A stretch of DNA of 64,000 nt from Haematobacter genomosp. 1 (GTDB taxonomy: Bacteria > Pseudomonadota > Alphaproteobacteria > Rhodobacterales > Rhodobacteraceae): assembly GCF_002196855.1 (NCBI RefSeq), contig NZ_NIPW01000039.1:1-64000 (forward strand), given 5' to 3'. Positions 1 to 9,903 of this stretch are shown piece after piece. The notes beneath the pieces are model-generated. The model was not told where the DNA came from and ran no database searches. It was given only the letters and a program-made list of their open reading frames with translations. Positions within the stretch are counted from its first letter, which is position 1; each line of letters starts with the position of its first letter. The position numbers were made by a program, and so were the translations under genes.

Positions 1-39
1 CTTACTTGGGAAATGTGGGTTGAATGCGGTGAGGACGGG

Positions 40-492
40 ATGGGCCGGATTGCAGTCTATGCGATGTTCATCATCGTGGTCCTGGTCATCGGCTTCGGCA
101 CGGGCATGACGGTGGAGCCGGGCGGTTGGTATGAGTCGCTGGTCAAACCCTCCTTCACGCCGCCGAACAGCGTCTTCGGCCCGGTCTGGGGGGTGATGTA
201 TCTGCTGATCGCGGTTGCGGGAGCTCGCACCTGGCTTCGGGAGCGGACAGAGCGGCCCTTCTGGCTCTGGATCATCATTCCCGCGCTGACCTTCATCTGG
301 ACGCCCATTTTCTTCGGGGCGCAAATGACGGTGCTTGCGGCAGTGGTGGTGGTGGCCCTGTGGCTTGCCGTCGCCGTGTTCATCCGCGACCGCTGGCAGG
401 CGGACCCGCCAACGGCCTGGATGATGGTGATCTATCTGCTCTGGCTTAGCTACGCGACGGCGCTGAACCTGGGCATCGTCTGGCTCAACTGA
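40..492 (+). CDS. tspO: TspO/MBR (translocator/tryptophan-rich sensory) family membrane protein
   Basis: A 150-residue, very hydrophobic protein with about five membrane segments. It carries the TspO signature: a PSFTPPNSVFGPVW loop after the first helix, a Trp-Thr-Pro-Ile-Phe-Phe segment in the middle and a C-terminal Trp/Leu/Asn-rich helix. Family members bind porphyrins and other tetrapyrroles; in Rhodobacter relatives TspO in the outer membrane modulates photosynthesis-gene expression in response to oxygen (family knowledge). I chose the ATG at 40 because GAGGACGGG sits just upstream and it gives the usual family length. An in-frame ATG at 13 would add nine residues. It ends exactly where the convergent metH ends. 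Confidence 0.9.
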   Translation: MGRIAVYAMFIIVVLVIGFGTGMTVEPGGWYESLVKPSFTPPNSVFGPVWGVMYLLIAVAGARTWLRERTERPFWLWIIIPALTFIWTPIFFGAQMTVLAAVVVVALWLAVAVFIRDRWQADPPTAWMMVIYLLWLSYATALNLGIVWLN

Positions 493-3400
493 TCATTCCG
501 CAGCCGCGCGGCGCGCGGGCGTGTAGTTGAGGATCGGGGCCAGCCAGCGTTCCGCTTCCGCCAGATCAATTCCCTTCCGGCTGGCGTAGTCGGCCACCTG
601 ATCCGCCTCCACCCGCGCCACGCCGAAATAGTGCGCGTCGGGATGGGCGAGATAAAGCCCGGAGACGGAGGAGCCGGGCCACATGGCGTAGCTTTCCGTC
701 AGCCGGACGCCAATCCGGGCCTCCGCATCCAGCAGGCGGAACAGCGTGAGCTTTTCCGTATGATCGGGCTGGGCGGGATAGCCGGGGGCGGGGCGGATGC
801 CGCGATACGGCTCTCCGATCAGATCTGTCGGCGCATAGGTCTCATCGGGCGCATAACCCCACAACTCCTTGCGGACATGTTCGTGCATCCGTTCGGCAAA
901 GGCTTCGGCGAAGCGGTCGGCCAGCGCCTTGACGAGAATGGCGGAGTAGTCGTCGTTCGCCCGCTCGAAGCGATGGGCAATCTCCTGCTCCTCCACCCCG
1001 GCGGTGACGACGAAGCCGCCGACATAGTCGGGCGTGGAGGGGGAAACGAAATCGGCCAGCGCGGTGTTGGGCCGCCCCTCCCGCTTCCATGTCTGCTGGC
1101 GAAGGGTGAAGAACGTCGCCAGATCCGCGCTCCGCCCGTCATCCGTGAACAGCCGGATGTCGTCACCCACGGCCTGCGCGGGCCAGAAGCCGACCACTGC
1201 CTTGGGGGAGAACCATTTCACTGCGATGATCCGTGCCAGCATCGCCTGTGCATCATCCCAGAGCGCGCGGGCGGCGACGCCCTGTTTCTCATCCTCCAGA
1301 ATGGCGGGGAATCGGCCCTTCATCTCCCATGTCTGGAAGAAGGGCGTCCAGTCGATGTAGCGCGCCAGTTCCTCAAGGCTCCAGTGGTCATAGACCCGCG
1401 TGCCAAGGAAGCTGGGCTTCGGCGGCTGGTAGGCGGACCAGTCCGCGCGGAATGCATTCTCGCGCGCCTTGGCCAGCGGCAGGCGCTGTTTCTCGCGCTC
1501 CGACCGGGCATGGGCCTCGGCCACATTGCGGTATTCGGCACGCACCGTTTCCACATAGGCGTCCCGGTTGTCGGACAGCAGGCCGGAGACTACGCCAACG
1601 GCGCGGCTGGCATCCGTCACATAGACGGCCTGACCAGCGGTATAGTTCGGGTGGATTTTCACCGCCGTGTGCACGCGCGACGTGGTGGCCCCCCCGATCA
1701 GCAGCGGGATGTCGAAGCCGTCCCGCTCCATCTCGGCGGCGACATGCGCCATCTCGTCCAGCGACGGTGTGATGAGGCCGGAGAGACCGATCACATCCAC
1801 GCCCTTCTCCCTTGCGGTCGCGAGGATCTTCTCCGCCGGAACCATGACGCCGAGGTCGATGATCTCGTAATTGTTGCAGGCCAGCACGACACCGACGATG
1901 TTCTTGCCGATGTCGTGGACATCACCCTTCACCGTGGCCATCAGAACCTTGCCCGCGGTTTGCCGCCCCTCGCCCTTCTCTGCCTCCATGTAGGGCAACA
2001 GGACCGCCACCGCCTGTTTCATGACGCGGGCGGATTTCACCACCTGCGGCAGGAACATCTTGCCCGCGCCGAACAGGTCACCCACCACGTTCATCCCGGC
2101 CATCAGCGGCCCTTCGATGACATGGAGCGGCCGGTCGGCCGCCAGCCGCGCCTCCTCCGTATCCGCGTCGATGAATTCTGTGATGCCGTTGACCAGCGCA
2201 TGCTCCAGCCGCTTCTCCACCGGCCATTCGCGCCAGCCGAGGTCGCGCTCCTTCGCTTCCTTCGCGCCGGTGCCGCGGAAGCGCTCGGCGATCTCCAGCA
2301 TCCGCTCCGTCGCCGTGCCGCCGGCTTTCGGCACACGGTTCAGCACCACGTCCTCGCAGGCTTCGCGCAGGTCCGGGTCGATCTGGTCATAGACGGCGAG
2401 CTGGCCCGCATTGACGATGCCCATGTCCATCCCCGCCTGAATGGCGTGGTAGAGGAACACGGCATGCATCGCTTCCCGCACCGGCTCGTTGCCGCGGAAG
2501 GAGAAGGAGAGGTTGGACACGCCCCCGGAGATATGGGCATGGGGCAGCGTTGCCCGGATCTTGCGCGTGGCCTCGATGAAATCGACGCCGTAGTTGTCAT
2601 GCTCCTCGATGCCGGTCGCCACCGCGAAGATGTTCGGGTCGAAGATGATGTCCTCCGGCGGGAAATCGACTTCCTCGGTGAGGATCCGGTAGGCGCGGGT
2701 GCAGATCTCTACCTTCCGCGTTTCGGTATCCGCCTGCCCCGTCTCGTCGAAGGCCATCACGACCACCGCCGCGCCATAGGCCCGGCAAAGACGCGCGTGG
2801 TGCAGGAAAGCCTCCTCGCCTTCCTTCAGCGAGATGGAGTTCACCACCGGCTTGCCCTGCACGCACTTCAGCCCGGCCTCGATCACCTCCCATTTGGAGC
2901 TGTCGATCATCACCGGCACGCGGGCGATGTCCGGCTCCGCCGCGATGAGATTGAGGTAGGTGGTCATCGCCTTCTGCGAGTCGATGAGCCCCTCGTCCAT
3001 GTTGATGTCGATGATCTGGGCGCCGTTCTCCACCTGATCGCGGGCCACGTCCAGCGCGGCGGCGTAATCGCCGTTGGTGATGAGCTTGCGGAAGCGCGCG
3101 GACCCGGTGACATTCGTCCGCTCCCCCACGTTCACGAAGGGAATGTCAGGGGTCAGGACGAAGGGCTCCAGCCCCGAAAGCCGCATCCTGACCGGCACAT
3201 TCGGCAGGGCACGGGGCGCCTCCGCCGCCACTGTCTCCGCGATGGCGGCGATATGCTCGGGCGTCGAGCCGCAGCAGCCCCCCACCACGTTGATGAGCCC
3301 GTCGCGCGCGAAATCGGCGATCTGGGCGGCCATCTGGTCGGGCGTTTCGTCATAGGCGCCCATCTCGTTCGGCAGGCCCGCGTTCGGATAGGCGCAGATG

Positions 3401-4248
3401 AACGTCTCGGCCACGCCCGACAGTTCCGCCAGGTGCGGCCGCATGGCGCGGGCGCCAAGCGCGCAGTTCAGCCCCACCGTGAAGGGCCGCGCATGACGGA
3501 CGGAGTTCCAGAACGCGGTCGGCGTCTGGCCGGAGAGCGTGCGCCCGGACAGGTCGGTGATCGTGCCCGAGATCATCACCGGCAGGCGGAGGCCGGTTTC
3601 CGCAAAGACCTCCTCGCAGGCAAAGATCGCCGCCTTGGCGTTCAGCGTGTCAAAGATCGTCTCGATCAGGATCAGGTCGGCCCCGCCTTCCGCCAATCCC
3701 CGGATCTGCTCGCCATAGGCGATGCGCAGATCATCGAATGTCACGGCGCGGAAGCCCGGATCGTTCACATCCGGGCTGATGGAGGCGGTGCGGTTCGTCG
3801 GCCCCACCGCGCCCGCGACCCAGCGAGGCCGCCCGTCCTCCGCCGTCGCCCGGTCCATCGCGCGGCGGGCGATGCGCGCGCCCTCCCGGTTCAGATCGCG
3901 GACGAGATGCTCCATGCCGTAATCGGCCTGTGCGATTGTGGTGGAGGAGAAGGTGTTCGTCTCCACGATATCCGCGCCCGCCTTGGCGTAGCGGTAGTGG
4001 ATTTCCTCGATCGCCTTGGGCTGGGTCAGGATCAGCAGGTCGTTGTTGCCCTTCTGCGGCTTCTCGCCGTTCACGCTGTGGCAGCCGCATCCGCAACCGG
4101 CGCCGTGGCCGTGAAAATCCTCCTCCGACAGGCCCAGCCCCTGAATTTGCGTGCCCATCGCCCCGTCGAGGATCAGGATACGCTCCCGTGCGGCGGCGGT
4201 GAGCGCGTCGAAGACGGGGGAGCGGAGCGGTTTTGCGGCACGGGTCAT
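493..4248 (-). CDS. metH: Cobalamin-dependent methionine synthase MetH
   Basis: Full-length (1251 aa) 5-methyltetrahydrofolate:homocysteine methyltransferase. Order: homocysteine/zinc domain with Cys near 264 and the GGCCGSTP pair near 324; pterin-binding domain from about 360; B12 cap; B12-binding domain with DVHDIGKN near 775 (lower axial His); C-terminal SAM-dependent reactivation domain from about 920. The start at 4248 follows a GGGAGG ribosome site; an upstream in-frame ATG at 4275 is less likely. A Cys/His-rich loop ([12 protein letters not shown]) near residues 45-57 lies inside the zinc domain. It is divergent from an MFS gene across a promoter with a dyad at 4291-4305. Confidence 0.97.
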   Translation of the reverse strand: MTRAAKPLRSPVFDALTAAARERILILDGAMGTQIQGLGLSEEDFHGHGAGCGCGCHSVNGEKPQKGNNDLLILTQPKAIEEIHYRYAKAGADIVETNTFSSTTIAQADYGMEHLVRDLNREGARIARRAMDRATAEDGRPRWVAGAVGPTNRTASISPDVNDPGFRAVTFDDLRIAYGEQIRGLAEGGADLILIETIFDTLNAKAAIFACEEVFAETGLRLPVMISGTITDLSGRTLSGQTPTAFWNSVRHARPFTVGLNCALGARAMRPHLAELSGVAETFICAYPNAGLPNEMGAYDETPDQMAAQIADFARDGLINVVGGCCGSTPEHIAAIAETVAAEAPRALPNVPVRMRLSGLEPFVLTPDIPFVNVGERTNVTGSARFRKLITNGDYAAALDVARDQVENGAQIIDINMDEGLIDSQKAMTTYLNLIAAEPDIARVPVMIDSSKWEVIEAGLKCVQGKPVVNSISLKEGEEAFLHHARLCRAYGAAVVVMAFDETGQADTETRKVEICTRAYRILTEEVDFPPEDIIFDPNIFAVATGIEEHDNYGVDFIEATRKIRATLPHAHISGGVSNLSFSFRGNEPVREAMHAVFLYHAIQAGMDMGIVNAGQLAVYDQIDPDLREACEDVVLNRVPKAGGTATERMLEIAERFRGTGAKEAKERDLGWREWPVEKRLEHALVNGITEFIDADTEEARLAADRPLHVIEGPLMAGMNVVGDLFGAGKMFLPQVVKSARVMKQAVAVLLPYMEAEKGEGRQTAGKVLMATVKGDVHDIGKNIVGVVLACNNYEIIDLGVMVPAEKILATAREKGVDVIGLSGLITPSLDEMAHVAAEMERDGFDIPLLIGGATTSRVHTAVKIHPNYTAGQAVYVTDASRAVGVVSGLLSDNRDAYVETVRAEYRNVAEAHARSEREKQRLPLAKARENAFRADWSAYQPPKPSFLGTRVYDHWSLEELARYIDWTPFFQTWEMKGRFPAILEDEKQGVAARALWDDAQAMLARIIAVKWFSPKAVVGFWPAQAVGDDIRLFTDDGRSADLATFFTLRQQTWKREGRPNTALADFVSPSTPDYVGGFVVTAGVEEQEIAHRFERANDDYSAILVKALADRFAEAFAERMHEHVRKELWGYAPDETYAPTDLIGEPYRGIRPAPGYPAQPDHTEKLTLFRLLDAEARIGVRLTESYAMWPGSSVSGLYLAHPDAHYFGVARVEADQVADYASRKGIDLAEAERWLAPILNYTPARRAAAE

Positions 4249-4290
4249 GGCGACCTCCCGTAAAATCTGGGGCAAGGGGCGGATCGTTCC

Positions 4291-4305
4291 TGTTACGCCC
4301 TAACA
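4291..4305. promoter_or_regulatory. Perfect inverted repeat, candidate operator for metH
   Basis: TGTTA-CGCCC-TAACA is a perfect 5-bp dyad with a 5-nt centre. It overlaps the -10 element of the putative metH promoter and lies in the divergent spacer shared with the MFS gene. The regulator is unknown. Confidence 0.45.
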
Positions 4306-4330
4306 TAGTCACCCCGCAACCACATGCGAA
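4302..4330 (-). promoter_or_regulatory. Putative sigma70-type promoter of metH
   Basis: On the minus strand TTCGCA (4325-4330) is followed after exactly 17 nt by TATGTT (4302-4307). Each hexamer matches consensus at four of six positions. Transcription would start near 4295, inside the inverted repeat, about 45 nt before the metH ATG. Confidence 0.4.
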
Positions 4331-4415
4331 CCGCGTCTTTGCCTGCGGCTTGCTCTTTTCGGGGCTGCGCGGCACGGTTGCGCGCGGCGCTGGGGAGAGG
4401 CGCCGGGAGGGACCA

Positions 4416-5594
4416 ATGCATCCGGGACTGATCTGCCTCGTGGCGGGCTATCTGCTCAGCCAGTTCTACCGCTCGTTTCTGGCCGTGCTGGCGCCCGTGC
4501 TCGCACAGGATATCGGGGCTACGCCGGAGGTGCTGGCGCGGGCCTCCGGCTTCTGGTTCCTTGCCTTCGCCGCCTGCCAACTTCCCATCGGCTGGGCGCT
4601 GGACAGGGTCGGGCCGCGGCTGACCTCCGGCATTCTGCTCGGGCTCTGCGGCGGCGGCGGGGCGCTGATCGTGGCGAATGCGCGGGGAAGCGGGGAACTC
4701 GATCTCGGAATGGCGCTGATCGGGGTGGGATGCGCGCCGATTCTGGTGGCAGGCTACTACATCATCGCACGAGAGTTTCCGCCGCGCCTGTTCGCGACAA
4801 TGGCCAGCGCCATGGTCGGTCTGGGCATGATGGGCGATCTCGGCGCCTCGTTGCCGCTTGCCTGGTCCACGGCGGCCTTCGGCTGGCGGGCGACGATGGC
4901 CGGGGTGGCTGTCCTCACTGTCGCGGTCGCCGTCGCGGTGCTGATCTTCGTGCGCGATCCCGCGCGACTGGCGCCCGCGACCGGTGATTCACAGGGGCTT
5001 CTCCGGGTGCTGCGGCCCGGTCCGCTCTGGCTGGTGATGGCGATACTGGTCGTGGGATATGCGCCGGTCGCCGCGGTACGGGGGCTCTGGGTCGGTCCCT
5101 ATCTGGAGGCGATCCATCATCTCGACTCCGCCGGGATCGGGCTTGTGACCAGCGGAATGGCCATGGCGATGGCGGCGGGGACGTTTGCCTACGGGCCGCT
5201 CGACCGCATTCTCGGCACGCGCAAATGGGTGGTGCTGGGCGGGGCGCTCGGCACGGCGGCCTGTTTCGCGCTGCTCGCCATGGAAAGCAGTCCCCATCTG
5301 ATCCGCGACGTGATCCTGCTGCTGCTCGCCGGGCTATTGGGCATGAGCTACGGGTTGCAGATGGCACATGGCCGGGCCTTCTTTCCGCCGCATCTGACGG
5401 GGCGGGGCGTGGCCGTGCTGAACCTGTTTTCCGTGGGCGCGGTGGGGCTTTTCCAGATGCTTTCGGGCCGTATCTTCGCCGCTGTCCGGCCGGCAGGCGA
5501 AGCGGCGGCCTATTCTGCCATCTTCAGCTTTCTGGCTCTCAGCATCGTGGCGGGATGCGCGATCTATGCCTTCGCGCCCGACCGGACGGACTGA
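4416..5594 (+). CDS. MFS transporter, substrate unknown
   Basis: A 392-residue inner-membrane permease with about 12 predicted helices. The stretch around residues 45-60 (QLPIGWALDRVGPR) matches the conserved MFS loop 2-3 motif, and a hydrophilic loop divides the two halves. The ATG at 4416 is preceded by GGGAGGG at a good distance; in-frame codons further upstream run into the metH promoter. It is a single-gene unit divergent from metH, which does not identify the substrate. A strong bidirectional hairpin about 190 nt downstream probably ends its transcript. Confidence 0.82.
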   Translation: MHPGLICLVAGYLLSQFYRSFLAVLAPVLAQDIGATPEVLARASGFWFLAFAACQLPIGWALDRVGPRLTSGILLGLCGGGGALIVANARGSGELDLGMALIGVGCAPILVAGYYIIAREFPPRLFATMASAMVGLGMMGDLGASLPLAWSTAAFGWRATMAGVAVLTVAVAVAVLIFVRDPARLAPATGDSQGLLRVLRPGPLWLVMAILVVGYAPVAAVRGLWVGPYLEAIHHLDSAGIGLVTSGMAMAMAAGTFAYGPLDRILGTRKWVVLGGALGTAACFALLAMESSPHLIRDVILLLLAGLLGMSYGLQMAHGRAFFPPHLTGRGVAVLNLFSVGAVGLFQMLSGRIFAAVRPAGEAAAYSAIFSFLALSIVAGCAIYAFAPDRTD

Positions 5595-5781
5595 TCCCAT
5601 CCCCAGCGAATCGCGCCGGGAGCCGTCCTGCCCGCGGCATGGGATGCAGCGCAAACCTTGGGGTGAAGCGGTTGCGCCTTTGCACCGACGCTTCAAGGGA
5701 AGCTTCCGATGGAGGGCTGTCCGCGCCATTCCACGACTTGTGGCTCCAGCGTTTAAATCCTTGAGGATAGGGTTCCGACGC

Positions 5782-5813
5782 AAAACGCCGCCCGGTCAGA
5801 CGGGCGGCGTTTT
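5782..5813. terminator. Bidirectional rho-independent terminator
   Basis: AAAACGCCGCCCG (5782-5794) pairs perfectly with CGGGCGGCGTTTT (5801-5813) around a 6-nt loop. The A/T ends give a U-tract on both strands, so it can serve the MFS gene and the convergent carboxypeptidase gene. The rest of 5595-5851 shows no gene. Confidence 0.85.
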
Positions 5814-5851
5814 GGCAGACGGAGGAACGTCGCGGCCAGTTTGCGCGGCCG

Positions 5852-7567
5852 TCAGGAAGGACCGACGGTGAAGCACTGGATATTGCGTGCCTGCAGCCTG
5901 CGGCACGCCAGATCGGCAGTGTCCTGGGTCAGCCCCATGAAGGTCGCGTCAAAGCCGGTCGGGCGTTGAACGACCTTGCGCAGCCCATCGCTCAACGTCC
6001 CCATTTCGCTCAGCGCGGTGCGCAGCAGAACCTTCTCCGCCTCGTAGCGGGAGTTGAAGCGCCCGAGATTCACACCCCAGAACCGACCGCCGGACGTAGA
6101 AAGCCGCGTGACGACTTCCGGTCCTTCGGGAGGGGCAGGGGCCAGCGCCGCGGCTTGCGGCTTGGCCGTCGGCTGCTTGTGGACCGCAGCCGCCGCGAGG
6201 ACGGGCCGTGAGGGCGGTGCGGGAATGGCCGCTGCCAGGACCATCTCGCGCGCAGGAGTTGCAGGGGCGGGGGCGGCAACCGTATCGATGGAGGAATCGC
6301 CCTCCTCCTCGATGGCAGCCTCATCCTCGCCCTCGCTGGCAAAGGGCAGGGCGGGTCGGGCGTCGGGCGCCACCGATGCCATGACAAGCGAAGCGGAGGC
6401 CCGCCGCTCCGGCGCATCGTGAACCTCTGCTACCACGCTCGAGATATTTTCCCGGATTGCGGCAATAAGCGCCGGATCGGGCGCACGCTCGGGCCGTTTG
6501 GCGGGGCGGGTGCTGGAGGGGGGGGCCATTGCGCTGACTTGCGGCGCCGCGAGGGCCACCTGAATCGCGCGCGAGGCATCTATGTTCGGCATGGCAGAGG
6601 CACGGGAGAGGGGTGCCGGAACGGGTTCCGGGTCCGCCTGTGCGATCAGCGCCTCGCTCACCGGGGCACGCGTTGGTGCCTTCTTGAAGCCGATGTCCAG
6701 CAATTCCGCCATCTTGGCATTCCGCGCAGGCGTAGACGCCGCGCCAAAGACCGTGGCGATGATCCGCTTGCCTCCCCGCTCCGCCGAGGCGGTCAGGTTG
6801 AAGCCTGCGGCGTTCGTGAAGCCGGTCTTGATTCCGTCCGCGCCCTTGTAGGCGTCAAGGAAGCGGCGGTTGGTATTGGCCACCTGCGCGATGCCGGCAT
6901 CGGATGCACGGCGAGAGAAGATATTGTAATATTGCGGAAAATCGTAGAACAGCCGCCGCCCCAGAATGGTCATGTCACGCGCGGTGGACATGTGTCCCGC
7001 CGTGGTCAGACCGTTGGCATTCTGGAACGTGGTATTGGTCATGCCGATCTGCTTGGCAGTTCGGTTCATCCGCTCGGCAAAGGCGGTCTCGCTCCCGCCG
7101 ATCAGTTCGCCCAGTGTCGTTGCCGCATCGTTTGCGGACCGCAGCGCCGCCGCGCGGATCAGATAGCGCACCGCGATCTTCTGGCCGGGTTTCAGGCCGA
7201 GTCGCGAAGGCGGCTCCGCCGCCGCGTTGCGGGTGACCGTCGCGCGGGTGTCGAGCGATATCTCTCCCCGTTCGATCGCCTGGAAGGTGATGTAGAGTGT
7301 CATCATCTTCGTCAGCGACGCCGGGTGGAGCCGGGTCGTGGCGTTCTGCTCGTAAAGCACCTCACCCGAACGGGCGTCGATGACATAGGCCGCGAAAGGC
7401 GCGGCGCGTCCCATGAGTGGGAGAAGCGTCATTAGGCAGGCCATGCCCGCCAGGAACAGCCCATGACGGGCCGAAAGCCCCAGCTTACGGATCACTGCTC
7501 GTCCTCGTTCTGCCGCGGACCCCGTCGTTCGTCGCGAGGTCTCGTTGATATGGAGGGACGGTAACAT
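5852..7567 (-). CDS. D-alanyl-D-alanine carboxypeptidase (PBP5/6-like) with C-terminal SPOR domain
   Basis: A 571-residue periplasmic peptidoglycan enzyme. Serine peptidase S11 motifs are complete: SLTK (S84, K87), SAN (144-146) and KTG (247-249). A hydrophobic signal/anchor segment at about 37-54 precedes the catalytic domain. Residues about 340-490 are a Pro/Ala-rich linker, and 490-571 form a SPOR domain, which in other proteins binds denuded septal glycan. The enzyme should trim the terminal D-Ala of stem peptides and may be targeted to the division site. The start at 7567 follows AAAGGAGGAAG; a start at 7690 would add 41 unlikely residues. Confidence 0.92.
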   Translation of the reverse strand: MLPSLHINETSRRTTGSAAERGRAVIRKLGLSARHGLFLAGMACLMTLLPLMGRAAPFAAYVIDARSGEVLYEQNATTRLHPASLTKMMTLYITFQAIERGEISLDTRATVTRNAAAEPPSRLGLKPGQKIAVRYLIRAAALRSANDAATTLGELIGGSETAFAERMNRTAKQIGMTNTTFQNANGLTTAGHMSTARDMTILGRRLFYDFPQYYNIFSRRASDAGIAQVANTNRRFLDAYKGADGIKTGFTNAAGFNLTASAERGGKRIIATVFGAASTPARNAKMAELLDIGFKKAPTRAPVSEALIAQADPEPVPAPLSRASAMPNIDASRAIQVALAAPQVSAMAPPSSTRPAKRPERAPDPALIAAIRENISSVVAEVHDAPERRASASLVMASVAPDARPALPFASEGEDEAAIEEEGDSSIDTVAAPAPATPAREMVLAAAIPAPPSRPVLAAAAVHKQPTAKPQAAALAPAPPEGPEVVTRLSTSGGRFWGVNLGRFNSRYEAEKVLLRTALSEMGTLSDGLRKVVQRPTGFDATFMGLTQDTADLACRRLQARNIQCFTVGPS

Positions 7568-7686
7568 GGGCTTCCTCCTTTGGGAAACCCTATGTTTATC
7601 GGTGAGTTGTCGCCAATTCCTTAACCGCCCCCCATATTTCGTGGCGGTTCCGCCGATACGCCCCCACCGAAGGCGGTTTCCTGCCG

Positions 7687-8385
7687 TCACGCCTCTGTGA
7701 TTTCGGCGATCAGGCCCTCCAATACGCCGAGATGGGGAATCACACGGAAGCGCGACTGTTGCTCCGGCGCATCATTATGTTCCAGCTCCCACGTCAGATC
7801 GTGGGGCACATGCACGCCCCATCCCCCCGCAGCAAGCGCGGGAATCACGTCGGAGCGGAGCGAATTGCCGATCATCATCGCTTCGCCCTCCCGCGCGCCA
7901 TGCCGGGCAAAGAGCGCGCGGTAGATATCCGCCGTCTTGTCGGAGACGATCTCGACCGCGTCGAAATGCGGCCCCAGCCCCGACTGGGCGAGCTTTCGCT
8001 CCTGATCCAGCAGGTCGCCCTTGGTGATGAGCACGAGCCGATAGCGCCCGGCGAGCTGCGTCACCACCTCCTCCGCATGGGGCAGCAGGTCGATGGGATG
8101 GCGGAGCATGTCCTGACCGGCTTCGATCAGCTCGCGGATCACACGGGCGGGGACGCGCTCCTCCGTCACCTCGATGGCCGTTTCGATCATCGACAGCACG
8201 AAACCCTTGATGCCAAAGCCATAGGAGCCGAGGTTGCGCCGCTCCGCCGCGATCAGGCGCCGATGCAGTTCCTCCTGCGCCACGTAGTCCGCAAGCAACG
8301 CCGCGAAGCGATCCTGCGTCAGCCGGAAGAAGGTCTCGTTCTGCCAGAGCGTGTCATCTGCGTCGAAGCCGATCACCTGCAACAT
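7687..8385 (-). CDS. HAD-superfamily hydrolase (YjjG-like phosphatase)
   Basis: A 232-residue cytoplasmic HAD phosphatase. Motif I DADDTLW lies at residues 8-14 (nucleophile and acid/base Asp), motif II is the Thr in LITKGD, and the last motif is GNSLRSD. The helical cap between motifs I and II is typical of the YjjG/phosphoglycolate phosphatase type; the substrate cannot be read from sequence. It lies upstream of the carboxypeptidase gene on the same strand and is divergent from clpS. Confidence 0.85.
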   Translation of the reverse strand: MLQVIGFDADDTLWQNETFFRLTQDRFAALLADYVAQEELHRRLIAAERRNLGSYGFGIKGFVLSMIETAIEVTEERVPARVIRELIEAGQDMLRHPIDLLPHAEEVVTQLAGRYRLVLITKGDLLDQERKLAQSGLGPHFDAVEIVSDKTADIYRALFARHGAREGEAMMIGNSLRSDVIPALAAGGWGVHVPHDLTWELEHNDAPEQQSRFRVIPHLGVLEGLIAEITEA

Positions 8386-8468
8386 GGCGTGCCCTTTTTT
8401 CCCGCGGCCTTTCGCGCTATATCTTTGCCGACACCCTTCATCCTTCCCTCCGCTTCGGAGACAGTCCG

Positions 8469-8822
8469 TTGAGCCTGCCCATGATCCGTGCTCCCTTCAC
8501 GATGTCCTCGCGCAAGGACAGTCCTGACAGTGATGCCTCGGTCATCACCAAGACCAAGCCCAAGACGCAGCGGCCACCGCTTTACAAGGTGATGCTGCTG
8601 AACGACGATTATACGCCGATGGAATTCGTCGTGCATGTGCTGGAGCGGTTCTTCGGCCTGTCCCATTCGCAGGCTTTCGAGATCATGCTGACAGTGCACA
8701 AGAAAGGCCTCGCCGTCGTGGGCGTGTTCAGCCATGAGGTCGCGGAGACGAAGGTCGCGCAGGTGATGGATTTCGCCCGCCGTCACCAGCACCCCCTGCA
8801 ATGCACCATGGAGAAGGAATGA
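8469..8822 (+). CDS. clpS: ATP-dependent Clp protease adaptor ClpS
   Basis: About 117 residues, delivering N-end-rule substrates to ClpAP. The conserved core runs from [17 protein letters not shown] to the C-terminus. The N-terminal extension is disordered and charged, as usual. The start is uncertain: TTG at 8469 has GGAG 8-9 nt upstream, whereas ATG codons at 8481 and 8502 lack a clear ribosome site. No clpA lies beside it here. It begins a plus-strand run with the methyltransferase gene. Confidence 0.93.
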   Translation: MSLPMIRAPFTMSSRKDSPDSDASVITKTKPKTQRPPLYKVMLLNDDYTPMEFVVHVLERFFGLSHSQAFEIMLTVHKKGLAVVGVFSHEVAETKVAQVMDFARRHQHPLQCTMEKE

Positions 8823-8853
8823 CGCGGGGCAACTTCCGTCATTCCACCGAAGA

Positions 8854-9903
8854 ATGACAGACATCAGACTTTCGCTCGCCATCGAGGCAGGCGTCTTTGC
8901 CGTGCCCGAAACGGGCACCATCCTCATGCTGCGGCCCCACGCCGGCGCGGATCTTTCGGCGCTGCCGAAGGAGCGGGTACGGATCGTGCAGGGCTTCCGT
9001 CCCGATTACGATGCCTTCGCCGCTGCCGGTTATGCCGTCACCCCGGAACCGGAGGGACAGCATGGCGCGGCGGTCGTCGTTCTGCCCCGGTCCCGGGTTG
9101 AGGGCCGCGCCCTCATCGCCGCCGCCGTGGCCAGCCTGCCCGCGGGCGCGCCTGTCGCCATCGACGGGGCGCGGACCGACGGTGTGGAAGGCATTCTCCG
9201 CGAACTCCGTGCGCGCGTGGCGGTGGGAGAAGTGATTTCCAAGGCGCATGGCAAGATCTTCGCCTTTGCCGCGCCGGAGGTTTCCGTCTTTGCCGACTGG
9301 CAGGCGCGGCCTACCGTGCTTGCAGACGGATCGGTGACGCTGCCGGGGATGTTCTCTGCCGATGGGCCGGATCCGGGGTCGGCGCTGCTGGCGGCGAGCC
9401 TGCCGGAGAAGCTTGTCGGGGTGGGCGCCGATCTGGGGGCAGGCTGGGGCTATCTGGCAAAGGCGGTTCTGACGCGGCCCGGCGTCAGTCAGCTCGATCT
9501 GATCGAAGCGGAGCATGCGGCGCTGGACTGTGCGCGCCGGAACGTGAGCGATCCCCGCGCCGCCTTCGTCTGGGCCGACGCGACACGCTATCAACCGGCG
9601 CACCGCTATGACTTCATCCTGTCCAACCCGCCGTTCCACACCGGCCGGGCCGCCGATCCGGCGCTTGGCGCCGCGTTCATCCGGGCGGCCGCGCGGATGC
9701 TGACCCCGTCGGGAGCGTTCTGGATGGTGGCGAACCGGCACCTCCCCTATGAGGCGACCCTTCGCGACGCCTTTCGCGAGGTGGAGGAGGTTGCCGGCAC
9801 CGGAGCCTTCAAGATTTTCCGTGCGAGCCGCGCGGCAGTCGCCACACGCCCCGCTCCCGGTCGGTCAGGCGCGGCCGTCCAGCGCCGACGGCCCGCGAGA
9901 TGA
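8854..9903 (+). CDS. RsmC/RlmG-like class I SAM-dependent methyltransferase
   Basis: A 349-residue protein built like 16S rRNA (guanine-N2) methyltransferase RsmC: a degenerate N-terminal half, then a Rossmann methyltransferase domain with a Gly-rich SAM loop (GADLGAGWGYL) and the catalytic NPPFH motif near residues 259-263. NPPF is typical of amino- or base-methylating enzymes. The likely role is modification of 16S (or 23S) rRNA; which nucleotide is not provable here. It overlaps the SDR gene by four bases (ATGA), implying translational coupling. Confidence 0.8.
   Translation: MTDIRLSLAIEAGVFAVPETGTILMLRPHAGADLSALPKERVRIVQGFRPDYDAFAAAGYAVTPEPEGQHGAAVVVLPRSRVEGRALIAAAVASLPAGAPVAIDGARTDGVEGILRELRARVAVGEVISKAHGKIFAFAAPEVSVFADWQARPTVLADGSVTLPGMFSADGPDPGSALLAASLPEKLVGVGADLGAGWGYLAKAVLTRPGVSQLDLIEAEHAALDCARRNVSDPRAAFVWADATRYQPAHRYDFILSNPPFHTGRAADPALGAAFIRAAARMLTPSGAFWMVANRHLPYEATLRDAFREVEEVAGTGAFKIFRASRAAVATRPAPGRSGAAVQRRRPAR

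Noticed and set aside
631-4263. A 1210-residue open frame antisense to metH
   Set aside because: It is a high-GC shadow of metH: no recognisable domain, Arg/His/Gly-rich, while metH on the other strand is a complete, conserved enzyme.
4249-4415. Cobalamin or SAM/SAH riboswitch before metH
   Set aside because: The predicted leader is only about 45 nt and I see no B12-box or other aptamer core; a dyad at the promoter is the better-supported element.
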